From: Spirochaetia bacterium
Lineage (GTDB): Bacteria > Spirochaetota > Spirochaetia > CADAEX01
DNA: 61,452 nucleotides
Direction: 5' to 3'
NCBI GenBank assembly: GCA_017554185.1
Contig: JAFZIU010000028.1
Span: forward strand, 1 to 61,452
Part shown: positions 44,401 through 52,294 of the stretch, one piece after another
Position numbering within the stretch: position 1 is the stretch's first letter
Layout: the number at the start of each line of letters is the position of its first letter
Program-made: the position numbers and the translations under genes
Notes under the pieces: generated by a model
Told to the model about the DNA's origin: nothing
Database searches by the model: none
The model's input: only the letters and a program-made list of their open reading frames with translations

Positions 44401-44820
44401 ATGGAGATAAAAAGTACAGAAATAAAAGTCCGCTATGCCGAGACCGACCAGATGGGAGTTGTCCATCACGCAGTATATCCAATTTGGTTTGAGGCCTGCC
44501 GCACCGATTTTATGGAACAGCTGGGATATCCCTATCAGAGGATTGAACAGGAGGGATTCATGACCCCTCTTATAAAGCTGGATGTAAACTACAAGTCTGG
44601 GGCAAAATATGGGGATACTGTGCTTGTGGATGCAAAGATCACCGAGCTTGGCCTTATAAAGTTCACCTTCTCCTACACTGTAAAAAGGAAGTCCGACGGG
44701 GTCTTGCTGGCAACCGGTTTCACCACATTGGCCTGCTGCGACAAGAACCTTAAAATAATAAACCTCAAGACTGCATGTCCTGAGGTTTACGAAAAGCTTG
44801 AAGCTCAGTTAGTGAAATAA
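44401..44820 (+). CDS. Acyl-CoA thioesterase, YbgC/4HBT hot-dog family
   Basis: 139 residues, cytoplasmic. YAETDQMGVVHHAVYPIWFEACR carries the family pattern with the catalytic Asp in D-x-M-G-(V)-V-(H/Y). It hydrolyses acyl-CoA or acyl-ACP thioesters; the exact substrate is unknown. The ATG at 44401 has GGAG eight bases upstream. An ATG at 44386 opens a seven-codon frame (ending TAA at 44409) that overlaps this start. It could be a leader peptide or chance. The stop abuts the rpiA stop. Confidence 0.88.
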   Translation: MEIKSTEIKVRYAETDQMGVVHHAVYPIWFEACRTDFMEQLGYPYQRIEQEGFMTPLIKLDVNYKSGAKYGDTVLVDAKITELGLIKFTFSYTVKRKSDGVLLATGFTTLACCDKNLKIINLKTACPEVYEKLEAQLVK

Positions 44821-45531
44821 TCAGCGCACCTTGATGTGCTTTATAGTACCGTCCTCGTAGCCGATAAAGGCATCAATCTTCTTTAATTTAGTGAAAAGAC
44901 CAGTCTCCACCACGCCTGGAATCATGTTTATTTTCTGTTCCATCTCCGGCGGATTTATAGGCTTGTCAAAGTGAAGGTCTATAAGGATATTGCCGTTGTC
45001 GGTGATCACAGGCCCCATCTTCTTGACAGCCATGCGCACTTCTGGAACAGCACCCAGCGCTTCCATAGCCTTGGATGCAGTTACACGGGCTTCCCGTACC
45101 ACCTCCACCGGCACCTTGAAGCCGGGGCCAATGCCGGAAACCAGCTTGTCGCCGGCAGCCAGCACTGCATAGTGGTCCGATGCGTATCCTGCAATCTTTT
45201 CCTGCAGGAGGGCACCGCCACCGCCCTTGACCAGGTTGTAGTCCGGGTCAATCTCGTCTGCGCCGTCTATAGTCAGATCCAGGTGGCCGTCGATCTTGGG
45301 GTCATTAAGTGTGACCATAGGGATGCCGGCATTCTGGCACTCTATCTCGCTCTGTGAACTGGTGACAACTGCAATTATGTCAGAGAGTTTACCCTCTTTC
45401 AAAAGCTGTCCGATACGGCGGATAGCCCACTTTGCAGTGCTGCCGGTGCCAAGACCCAGCTTCATGCCGCTTTTAACCATTGCATCGGCTGCGGCGTATC
45501 CGATATTTTTCTTCAGTTCTTCGTCAGCCAT
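44821..45531 (-). CDS. rpiA: Ribose-5-phosphate isomerase A
   Basis: 236 residues, pentose phosphate pathway. GLGTGSTAKWAI binds phosphate; DGADEIDPDYNLVKGGGGALL holds the catalytic acid and lysine. No Shine-Dalgarno precedes the ATG. The upstream gene stops five bases before it, and a TGA-TAAATA element ends six bases before the ATG. It may be coupled or use an internal leaderless promoter. Confidence 0.97.
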   Translation of the reverse strand: MADEELKKNIGYAAADAMVKSGMKLGLGTGSTAKWAIRRIGQLLKEGKLSDIIAVVTSSQSEIECQNAGIPMVTLNDPKIDGHLDLTIDGADEIDPDYNLVKGGGGALLQEKIAGYASDHYAVLAAGDKLVSGIGPGFKVPVEVVREARVTASKAMEALGAVPEVRMAVKKMGPVITDNGNILIDLHFDKPINPPEMEQKINMIPGVVETGLFTKLKKIDAFIGYEDGTIKHIKVR

Positions 45532-45536
45532 GGCAA

Positions 45537-45827
45537 TTATTTATCAGTAGCAAGACCATCCTGACTGTTGTCAGAGAAGATAGACTGCTGTGGTGCAGGT
45601 TCTGGCGCCGGTGCTGGCTTTGGAGCTGGAGCAGGCTGCGGTGCTGGTTGTGCTGGGGCTGGTGCAGGAACTGGTTGAGTAAACTCTTTTTTCTCAGGTT
45701 CCTGTGGCGCAGGTGCACTCTTGCCTTTTGCAATGCATCCGTAGAGGCATGCCAAAATTATAATTACAATTGCAATTATAATAAGGATAATCTTTTTCCC
45801 TTTGCTCTTGTCATTGGTTTCTGCCAT
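45537..45827 (-). CDS. Small membrane protein with Pro/Ala-rich tail
   Basis: 96 residues. A short basic N-terminus is followed by one transmembrane segment (about 11-31, IILIIIAIVIIILACLYG). The tail then consists of Pro-Ala-(Gln/Lys/Glu) repeats (about residues 38-80). No family recognised. The tail should be extended and may span periplasm or peptidoglycan, as in TonB-like linkers. AAAGGAG precedes the ATG. It is upstream of rpiA in the same direction. Confidence 0.7.
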   Translation of the reverse strand: MAETNDKSKGKKIILIIIAIVIIILACLYGCIAKGKSAPAPQEPEKKEFTQPVPAPAPAQPAPQPAPAPKPAPAPEPAPQQSIFSDNSQDGLATDK

Positions 45828-45901
45828 GTTCTGCTCCTTTAAATATATAATCTATCTTATATTATCGGATGTAATCCTTATAAAGTCAAACAAAATAAAC
45901 C

Positions 45902-47125
45902 CTATTTTGTTACCACGCGGAACATCTTCTTCTTGCCTGCCTTGATGACCACTTCGCCGTCAGAATCAAGCACATCGGTACCGATCACAGCCTTCACATC
46001 GCGGATGTTCTTTTCTGCAACCACAGCACCGCCCTGCTCCACCAGCCGGCGGGCATCGCTCTTGGTGCCGCCAATAGCTTTGAAGAACAGGTCTACTATG
46101 CCGATTCCCGCCTCGAAGTCAGCCTTTGGAATCTCAACTGTGGGCATGTGCTCCTTGTTGCCGGCTCCGCTGAATGCAGCCCTGGCACCGGAGAGGGCCT
46201 TGTCGGCCTCTTCCTTGCTGTGGATAAGGGCGGTGACTTCGTATGCCAGCCGCTCCTTGGCAGCGTTGATGTCGCCGCTGCAGATCTGTGCAATCTCATC
46301 AAGCGGCAGGAAAGTGAAGAGCTTGAAGAACTTCTCTACATCTGGGTCGTTCACGTTTCTCCAGTACTGGAAGAAGTCGTAGACAGGTGTAAGCTCCGGA
46401 TTCAGGAAGATAGCTCCCTTCTCGCTCTTGCCCATCTTCTGTCCGTCTGATCTTGTAACAAGAGGGAATGTAAGGCCGTAGGACTCGTCGCCTGTAAGAC
46501 GGCGGATCAGGTCGATACCTGCCACAATGTTGCCCCACTGGTCGTCGCCGCCGATCTGGAGGCATGCATTGTATTTCCTGTGAAGCATCAGATAATCGTA
46601 GCTCTGTAGCAACTGATAGTTGAACTCGATGAAGGAAAGGCCTGTCTCCATCCTCTTGCGGTAGGATTCGAAGGTAAGCATCTTGTTCACCGAGAACTGT
46701 GAGCCGATCTCCCTGAGGAAGTCGATATAGTTCAGGTCTGCAAGCCAGTCCTTGTTGTTGGCAGAGAATGCAGTCTTGTCATCGAAACCGATGAACTTGT
46801 CCAGCTGCTTCTTGATGGATTCGGTGTTCTGGTCCAGCACATCATAGGAGAGCATCTTCCGCATCTCGGTCTTTCCGGAAGGATCGCCGATACGGGCTGT
46901 ACCGCCGCCCACCAGGGCAATTCCGTGGTGTCCCAGAGCTCTTAAGTGCCGAAGGGCAAAGAATGGAATCATATGGCCGATATGAAGGCTCGGGCCTGTA
47001 GGGTCGCATCCTACATAGAATGTGACAGGTCCTTTGTCCATAAGGGCAGAAAGACCGTCTACATCGGTGCACTGCTGGAAAAAACCTCTGGATTTAAGTA
47101 CTTCAAGCGCTTTGTTCATCATCAT
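45902..47125 (-). CDS. tyrS: Tyrosyl-tRNA synthetase
   Basis: Class I synthetase, 405-407 residues. The HIGH motif is in DPTGPSLHIGHMIPF, the KMSKS equivalent in KMGKSEKGAIF, and GGDDQWGNI is the tyrosine-binding loop. A C-terminal S4-type RNA-binding domain follows. Three ATG codons in a row open the frame; the first overlaps the glyS stop (ATGA). It is the last gene of gltX-glyS-tyrS. Confidence 0.97.
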   Translation of the reverse strand: MMMNKALEVLKSRGFFQQCTDVDGLSALMDKGPVTFYVGCDPTGPSLHIGHMIPFFALRHLRALGHHGIALVGGGTARIGDPSGKTEMRKMLSYDVLDQNTESIKKQLDKFIGFDDKTAFSANNKDWLADLNYIDFLREIGSQFSVNKMLTFESYRKRMETGLSFIEFNYQLLQSYDYLMLHRKYNACLQIGGDDQWGNIVAGIDLIRRLTGDESYGLTFPLVTRSDGQKMGKSEKGAIFLNPELTPVYDFFQYWRNVNDPDVEKFFKLFTFLPLDEIAQICSGDINAAKERLAYEVTALIHSKEEADKALSGARAAFSGAGNKEHMPTVEIPKADFEAGIGIVDLFFKAIGGTKSDARRLVEQGGAVVAEKNIRDVKAVIGTDVLDSDGEVVIKAGKKKMFRVVTK

Positions 47126-48456
47126 ACTCTCTTATATTCTTTGTCTGCCTTGCGGATGAATGCAGGAATCTCGTCAACCTTAACACGCACCTGCTCCATG
47201 GAGTCACGGAAACGCAGTGTGACTGTGTTGTCTTCCTTGGTCTGGTAGTCAACGGTGATACAGTATGGGGTTCCGACCTCGTCCTGTCTTCTGTACCGGC
47301 GGCCGATAGCTCCGCTCTGGTCGTAGTATGTGGCAAACTCGTCACGCAGGTTGTGCTCGATGTCGGATGCAAGTTCTGCAAGACCATCTTTCTTGACCAG
47401 CGGGAACACTGCCAGCTTGATAGGAGCAATAAGCGGGTGGAAATGGAGGACAACTCTTGTGTCGCCCTCTGCAACCTGCTGCTCCTCGTATGCATCGGAA
47501 AGTACCATAAGAACGTTTCTGGTAAGTCCTGCAGATGTCTCGATGATATATGGGATGAACTTCCTGTTTGTTCCCTCTTCCAGGTAGGACTGATCCTTGC
47601 CTGAATACTGGGTGTGGCGGGTAAGGTCGTAGTCGGTTCTGTTGTGTACGCCTTCAAGCTCCTGGAAGCCCATAGGGAATTCATACTCGATGTCGTATGC
47701 GCACTTTGCATAGTGTGCCAGCTCATCTGGACCGTGCTGATGCCAGCGCAGCTTGTTCTCCCTGATTCCCATCTTCTTGTAGTAGTTCCACCGCTCGCCT
47801 CTCCAGTACTCGAACCACTTCATGTCGTCCTCGGGCTGTACGAAGTACTGCATCTCCATCTGCTCGAACTCGCAGGTTCTGAAGATGAAGTTCTTGGTCA
47901 CAATCTCGTTTCTGAATGCTTTTCCGACCTGTGCGATACCGAACGGAACCTTCATTCTGCAGTTCTGCACCACATTCTTGAAGTTTACATAGATACCCTG
48001 GGCTGTCTCCGGGCGCAGGTATACGATGTTGTTGTTGTCATCTTCCACCGGACCTATGTGGGTCTTGAACATAAGGTTGAACCGTCTGGTTGCAGTAAGC
48101 TCGCCGCCGCATTCCGGGCAGATCTTGTTCTTTGCGTTCTCCTCTGGAATCTTGTCCTCGCGGAAACGCATCTTGCACTTCTTGCAGTCTACCAATGGGT
48201 CTGTGAAGTTCTCTACATGACCGGATGCTTCCCAGACACGCGGATGCATCATGATGGCTGCGTCAATGCCTACGATATTGTCATGAAGCCTGGTCATCTC
48301 TTTCCACCAGAACTCCTGGATATTCTTCTTAAGCGCAATTCCCAGAGGACCGTAGTCCCATGCAGAGGAAAGACCTCCGTAGATTTCGCTTGACTGGAAT
48401 ACAAATCCCCTTCTCTTGCACAGGGAAACCAATGTATCCATTGTAAGTTCGCTCAT
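47122..48456 (-). CDS. glyS: Glycyl-tRNA synthetase, single-chain (alpha2) type
   Basis: Class II synthetase, 444 residues, of the eukaryote/archaea/Gram-positive type rather than the GlyQ-GlyS tetramer. GFVFQSSEIYGGLSSAWDYGPLG is motif 1-like, CPECGG belongs to a zinc-type insertion, RPETAQGIYVNFKN and FRNEI are motif 2, and the EGTNRKFIPYIIETSAGLTRN region contains motif 3. An anticodon-binding domain ends the protein. GAGG precedes the ATG, which is two bases from the gltX stop. Confidence 0.96.
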   Translation of the reverse strand: MSELTMDTLVSLCKRRGFVFQSSEIYGGLSSAWDYGPLGIALKKNIQEFWWKEMTRLHDNIVGIDAAIMMHPRVWEASGHVENFTDPLVDCKKCKMRFREDKIPEENAKNKICPECGGELTATRRFNLMFKTHIGPVEDDNNNIVYLRPETAQGIYVNFKNVVQNCRMKVPFGIAQVGKAFRNEIVTKNFIFRTCEFEQMEMQYFVQPEDDMKWFEYWRGERWNYYKKMGIRENKLRWHQHGPDELAHYAKCAYDIEYEFPMGFQELEGVHNRTDYDLTRHTQYSGKDQSYLEEGTNRKFIPYIIETSAGLTRNVLMVLSDAYEEQQVAEGDTRVVLHFHPLIAPIKLAVFPLVKKDGLAELASDIEHNLRDEFATYYDQSGAIGRRYRRQDEVGTPYCITVDYQTKEDNTVTLRFRDSMEQVRVKVDEIPAFIRKADKEYKRV

Positions 48457-48458
48457 TT

Positions 48459-49940
48459 TTATACCTCGCCCTTTAAAAATTTTATTGCAGTTTGAATTCT
48501 ATTCTGTGTCTCTTCCGCACCCAGCAGCTTGATGCTGCCTACGATCGGAGGAGAGATTTTTGTTCCTGTTACAGCGACACGGAGAATCATAAGGAAGTCT
48601 CCAAGCTTTACCCCAAGCTCGTCGCACTTTGCCCTTAAGACCGGCTCTATAGCCTCTTCGGAAAGCTCTATGAACTGGCTTATCATGGTGTCGTGGATTG
48701 CCAGGAGCCCCAGTGTCTTCTCTTTGTCCAGCTTCTTGGGGATAAGCTCTTCTATATTGTAGCTCTCCGGAGCCTTGAAGAGGAAACCGATCACTTCGGG
48801 GATGTCGGAAAGATATTTAAGCCGCTCTTTTGCAAGGGGAACAGCTTTCTTAAGGATATCTTCCTCTTCCGGTGTCATAGGGGTGTGGACTATGCCGGCC
48901 TTCTCAAGATAAGGCATAAGGAGCTCTGTCAGCTCTGCATTGCTCTTCTTGCGGATGTACTGGCCGTTGAACCAGTCCAGCTTCTTGTAATCGAACACTC
49001 CTGGTGCCTTGTTAAGCTTATCCAGTGTAAAGAGTTCCTCCAGCTCCTCCCGGGTAAAGAACTCTCTTGAGTCGTCGTAGCTCCAGCCTATGAGAGATAC
49101 ATAGTTCAGGATAGCCTCCGGCAGATAGCCCTTGGCCCGGAAATCCCGGAGCGATGTGGAGCCATGCCGCTTGGAAAGCTTCTGGCCGTCGTTTCCCATT
49201 ACCATAGGAAGGTGACAGTAGACCGGCGGCTCCCAACCGAAAGCTTTATAGAGTATAACGTGCAGAGGAATGGATGGAACCCACTCCTGGGCCCGCAGTA
49301 TATGGGTAATCTTCATGAAGTGGTCATCGATTACATTGGCCAGATGATAGGTCGGGAAACCGTCGGACTTAAGAAGAATCGGGTCGGGGCTAATGTCGGA
49401 ATTCTTTTTCCGCATGTGACCAAGGAGGAAATCGTCGAACTCGGTGTAGCCCTCTGTTGGAATCTTAAGGCGGATTACCGGCTTAATCCCTGCATCTTTG
49501 TAGGCCTGCTCCTCTTCCGGGGTCAGGTGGCGGCAGTGACGGTCGTAGCCGAAATCCTTCTTCTCCTTAGTCTGCTTTTCCCTAAGCTGTTCAAGCCGCT
49601 CCGGGGTGCAGTAGCAGTAGTAAGCCTGGCCGCTTTCCACCAGCTTCTTGGCATATTCACGATAAAGCTCGGTACGCTCAGACTGCACATAGGGACCATA
49701 ATTGCCCCCTACTACAGGACCCTCGTCCCATTTCACCCCCAGCCATTCCAGTGTGGAATAGAGGTCGTCCAGTGATTCATCCGAATAGCGTTCCCGGTCG
49801 GTGTCCTCTATTCTCAAGATGAACTTGCCACCCTGGGAACGGGCAAAAAAGTAGTTGAACAGAGCGGTTCTGACACCGCCTATATGCTGAAGCCCTGTCG
49901 GCGACGGGGCATATCTGACTCTTACTTCTGTTTTTTCCAT
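48459..49940 (-). CDS. gltX: Glutamyl-tRNA synthetase
   Basis: Class I synthetase, 493 residues. RYAPSPTGLQHIGGVRTALF contains the HIGH motif and GQKLSKRHGS the KMSKS motif. I set the start at the ATG at 49940, not 49946. TTGACC-N17-TATAAT ends seven bases before 49940 but only one before 49946, so the latter would lie inside the promoter. No Shine-Dalgarno exists. Homologs also begin a few residues before the V-R-x-R-x-A-P-S-P-T-G motif. Confidence 0.96.
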   Translation of the reverse strand: MEKTEVRVRYAPSPTGLQHIGGVRTALFNYFFARSQGGKFILRIEDTDRERYSDESLDDLYSTLEWLGVKWDEGPVVGGNYGPYVQSERTELYREYAKKLVESGQAYYCYCTPERLEQLREKQTKEKKDFGYDRHCRHLTPEEEQAYKDAGIKPVIRLKIPTEGYTEFDDFLLGHMRKKNSDISPDPILLKSDGFPTYHLANVIDDHFMKITHILRAQEWVPSIPLHVILYKAFGWEPPVYCHLPMVMGNDGQKLSKRHGSTSLRDFRAKGYLPEAILNYVSLIGWSYDDSREFFTREELEELFTLDKLNKAPGVFDYKKLDWFNGQYIRKKSNAELTELLMPYLEKAGIVHTPMTPEEEDILKKAVPLAKERLKYLSDIPEVIGFLFKAPESYNIEELIPKKLDKEKTLGLLAIHDTMISQFIELSEEAIEPVLRAKCDELGVKLGDFLMILRVAVTGTKISPPIVGSIKLLGAEETQNRIQTAIKFLKGEV

Positions 49941-49947
49941 GCGCATT

Positions 49948-49976
49948 ATTATAATTATTTAATATTGCATGGTCAA
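49948..49976 (-). promoter_or_regulatory. Leaderless-type promoter of gltX-glyS-tyrS
   Basis: Minus strand TTGACC (49971-49976), 17 bases, perfect TATAAT (49948-49953), seven bases, ATG at 49940. It begins nine bases after the stop of the AAA ATPase gene. Confidence 0.75.
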
Positions 49977-49984
49977 TAAGCAGG

Positions 49985-51649
49985 TCAGAAACCTATGCGG
50001 CGCCCTTCCTTGGCCAGTTTCTCGCCCTGGCAAAGGGTATGGAGCTCATCCAGCCTTGGACGGTTGCCTGTAATGACCTCGTCCATTGTGACCTTGCGGA
50101 CAATATTGTCTATCTGTCCGCCGGAAAGATCATACTTCCGGGCAAAGGTATCAAGGTCGTCGTCCTTGAGCCAGTCAAGCTTGGACTTCCAGATCTTCTT
50201 CTTTGTCTCCACCGAAGGATTCTCGAACTTGATCTTGAAGAGGAAACGGCGCTCAAAAGCACCATCCAGGTTTCCAACAAGGTTGGTGGTGGCAATCATG
50301 ATGCCGTCCAGCTTCTCCATCTCCTCAAGAATGATGTTCTGCATGGCGTTCTCGGTCTGGGCAGATGGGCTCAGAAGACTGTCCTGCCGTCTGGAGAGGA
50401 TTCCGTCTGCCTCGTTGAAGAACAGGATGGGCGCCCTGCCTCCTTTCTCCTTAAGGCATGCACGGCAGAACTGGCGGTAGTCTGTGAAGATTTTCTTGAT
50501 TTTCTTCTCGCTCTCACCGAACCAGCAGGACTTTGAATTGCTTATATCCACATGGAACACCTTGCGTCCTGTGGCTCTGGCTATCTGATAGACACTCTCG
50601 GTCTTGCCGGTTCCCGGAGCACCATACATGAGCACTGCAATACCATGGGGCAGACCCTTGGCCTCAAGCCTTTTCTGGATGCTGCGGAGGGTATCGTCCT
50701 TAAGGGATGCTGAAAGCCGGTTCATATCTGCCTCGTTCTCTTTGTTGTAAAACAGAGCCTTGGCAGTAATGGTCTCCGGGTTTATTATGCAGGTCCCTTT
50801 CTCCATCTTCTTGAACAGATGGGCATCATCTCCCAAAAGAAGCTCCTTGGCATAGGATGTAATCTCAAGGGTCGCATCCAGCACGCTGTCTTTGTTTGTG
50901 AACTCTATCAGGTTCTTGGTGAAAAGGTCATTGTCCTCCCGCAGGAAGCTCTTCACGGTGTCAAAGCTCCCCTCCCCATAGATATAGTGCACCGCGCGGT
51001 TCAGGAGAGTCTCGCAGTCCCTTAAGAAATCATCGCAGCAGTTATAAAGGAACAGCCGGAGCTCGATATCGTCGGGAATCAGTTCCAGAACACTTTTTAT
51101 AAAAGAATCATCGGCAAACTTCTTCTCCATCTTCTTCGCCTCCCAAATCTGCTGGAAAGCCTCTACATCCCGGTCTGCCACCATGCTGCCCAACTTCCGG
51201 ATCATATCAATTACAGTAGGTTCCTTCTCCTCTGCAACAATCTCAGGAACATTTTCGTTCTGAAGAATAGCGTTCAGGAGCGGCTCGGACAGCTCAAATT
51301 CATTCTTAATGGAAACCTTGCGGCTGTCGGGTCCCATAATATTCTTGATGTACCTCTTCTCCAAGAGCTCCTCGAAATCTTCCTTGCAGTTGATGATCGG
51401 CATGACAGGACAGTCGAAGAAACGTGAAAGGTCGTTGAAGCTGCAAGGTTCTCCCTGGTTGTCAAAGTAGTAGGAGATCATGGAACAGAGAAAGCATGTG
51501 GCTATGGATTTAGTTCCGAAATAGCGGTCAAGACGCTCTACGGCCTTGTCGAACTCCTTGTTGTTCTTTAACTTGAACTTTGAATTTTCCAGGGTTGATG
51601 CAACGGTTGTAACTGCGGAAAGTACATTGAAACGGATTTTTTTAGTCAT
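49985..51649 (-). CDS. AAA ATPase with altered Walker B
   Basis: 554 residues. The N-terminal ~290 residues resemble no domain I can name; a helical, winged-helix-like stretch is near residues 55-100. The AAA core (about 325-530) has Walker A YGAPGTGKTES, a Walker B reading PILFFNEADG in which the usual Asp before Glu is Asn, sensor 1 ATTN, and arginine-finger-like FERRFLFK. It resembles FtsH/CDC48-type cores but lacks a protease. AAGGAG precedes the ATG. It lies downstream of the PLD-like gene on the same strand. Confidence 0.8.
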   Translation of the reverse strand: MTKKIRFNVLSAVTTVASTLENSKFKLKNNKEFDKAVERLDRYFGTKSIATCFLCSMISYYFDNQGEPCSFNDLSRFFDCPVMPIINCKEDFEELLEKRYIKNIMGPDSRKVSIKNEFELSEPLLNAILQNENVPEIVAEEKEPTVIDMIRKLGSMVADRDVEAFQQIWEAKKMEKKFADDSFIKSVLELIPDDIELRLFLYNCCDDFLRDCETLLNRAVHYIYGEGSFDTVKSFLREDNDLFTKNLIEFTNKDSVLDATLEITSYAKELLLGDDAHLFKKMEKGTCIINPETITAKALFYNKENEADMNRLSASLKDDTLRSIQKRLEAKGLPHGIAVLMYGAPGTGKTESVYQIARATGRKVFHVDISNSKSCWFGESEKKIKKIFTDYRQFCRACLKEKGGRAPILFFNEADGILSRRQDSLLSPSAQTENAMQNIILEEMEKLDGIMIATTNLVGNLDGAFERRFLFKIKFENPSVETKKKIWKSKLDWLKDDDLDTFARKYDLSGGQIDNIVRKVTMDEVITGNRPRLDELHTLCQGEKLAKEGRRIGF

Positions 51650-51736
51650 TATTACTCCTTAGATCACTTAAATATAGCAACGCACAATATCATCCAGTGA
51701 TAACGTCAAAAAAATGTGAGAAAATTGTTACTTTTT

Positions 51737-52249
51737 TTACAAGATTGGGTCCGGGCAGAAGTCCTTGCGGCGGCATTCCTTGCAGAAGGAGCCCATCCAC
51801 ACATCATCAAACTGCTGTATTGCTTTCTCCACCAGTTCCGGCTCTGTTGTCAGGATACCGGCCTCGAAGTTACGGGTGTTCTCCCCTTTCATCCCAAGCC
51901 CTGCCCCGGTCAGGTTTGCAGAGCCTATATAGGCGGTGTTAAGGTCGAATATGATTATCTTGAAGTGAACCCTGGGGCACAGTACCCGCTCCATCCCGTC
52001 GATAAGGTTTGGATACTGGTCAAAGTCTTCTCTGAAAGCTGGTCCCGGCTCCTTTGCATGGATAAGGCGCACCTCCACTCCGCGGCTCACCAGGTCGGAA
52101 AGCACACCAAGAAGAGGCTTGGTTCCCTGCCCCTCCATAACGTAGAGATCCTTGATGTCGGAAGTACCTATCCACAGGAGTCTGGTCACATCCTGCATAC
52201 GCTGAACCACCTGCTGGTAGTGGTCTGCGTTGGAGATGAAATTAATCAT
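51737..52249 (-). CDS. Phospholipase D-like protein with one HKD motif
   Basis: 170 residues. The HKD motif HFKIIIFD followed by AYIGSANLTGAG is complete (H-x-K-x4-D, then G-S-x-N). Single-HKD proteins act as dimers and are often nucleases. The C-terminal CKECRRKDFC could bind zinc. No signal peptide is present, so it should be cytoplasmic. An extended -10 TGA-TATAAT ends exactly six bases before the ATG, giving a predicted leaderless mRNA. Divergent from the WYL regulator by 45 bases. Confidence 0.85.
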   Translation of the reverse strand: MINFISNADHYQQVVQRMQDVTRLLWIGTSDIKDLYVMEGQGTKPLLGVLSDLVSRGVEVRLIHAKEPGPAFREDFDQYPNLIDGMERVLCPRVHFKIIIFDLNTAYIGSANLTGAGLGMKGENTRNFEAGILTTEPELVEKAIQQFDDVWMGSFCKECRRKDFCPDPIL

Positions 52250-52255
52250 ATTTTC

Positions 52256-52288
52256 ATTATATCATATTTTTCATAAAAATGCTATTCT
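52256..52288. promoter_or_regulatory. Interleaved divergent leaderless promoters (PLD / WYL)
   Basis: Minus: TATAAT at 52256-52261 with preceding TGA. Plus: TATTCT at 52283-52288 with preceding TGC. Both end six bases before their ATG. Each promoter's -35 position falls on the other's -10, so polymerase can occupy only one at a time. Neither has a good -35. Confidence 0.65.
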
Positions 52289-52294
52289 AAAACT

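Noticed and set aside
45580-45720. Possible DNA tandem repeat
   Set aside because: It is the coding sequence of a Pro/Ala-rich tail; units are irregular at DNA level.
47614-48393. 259-codon plus-strand frame inside glyS
   Set aside because: Shadow of glyS; no start signal and no recognisable motif.
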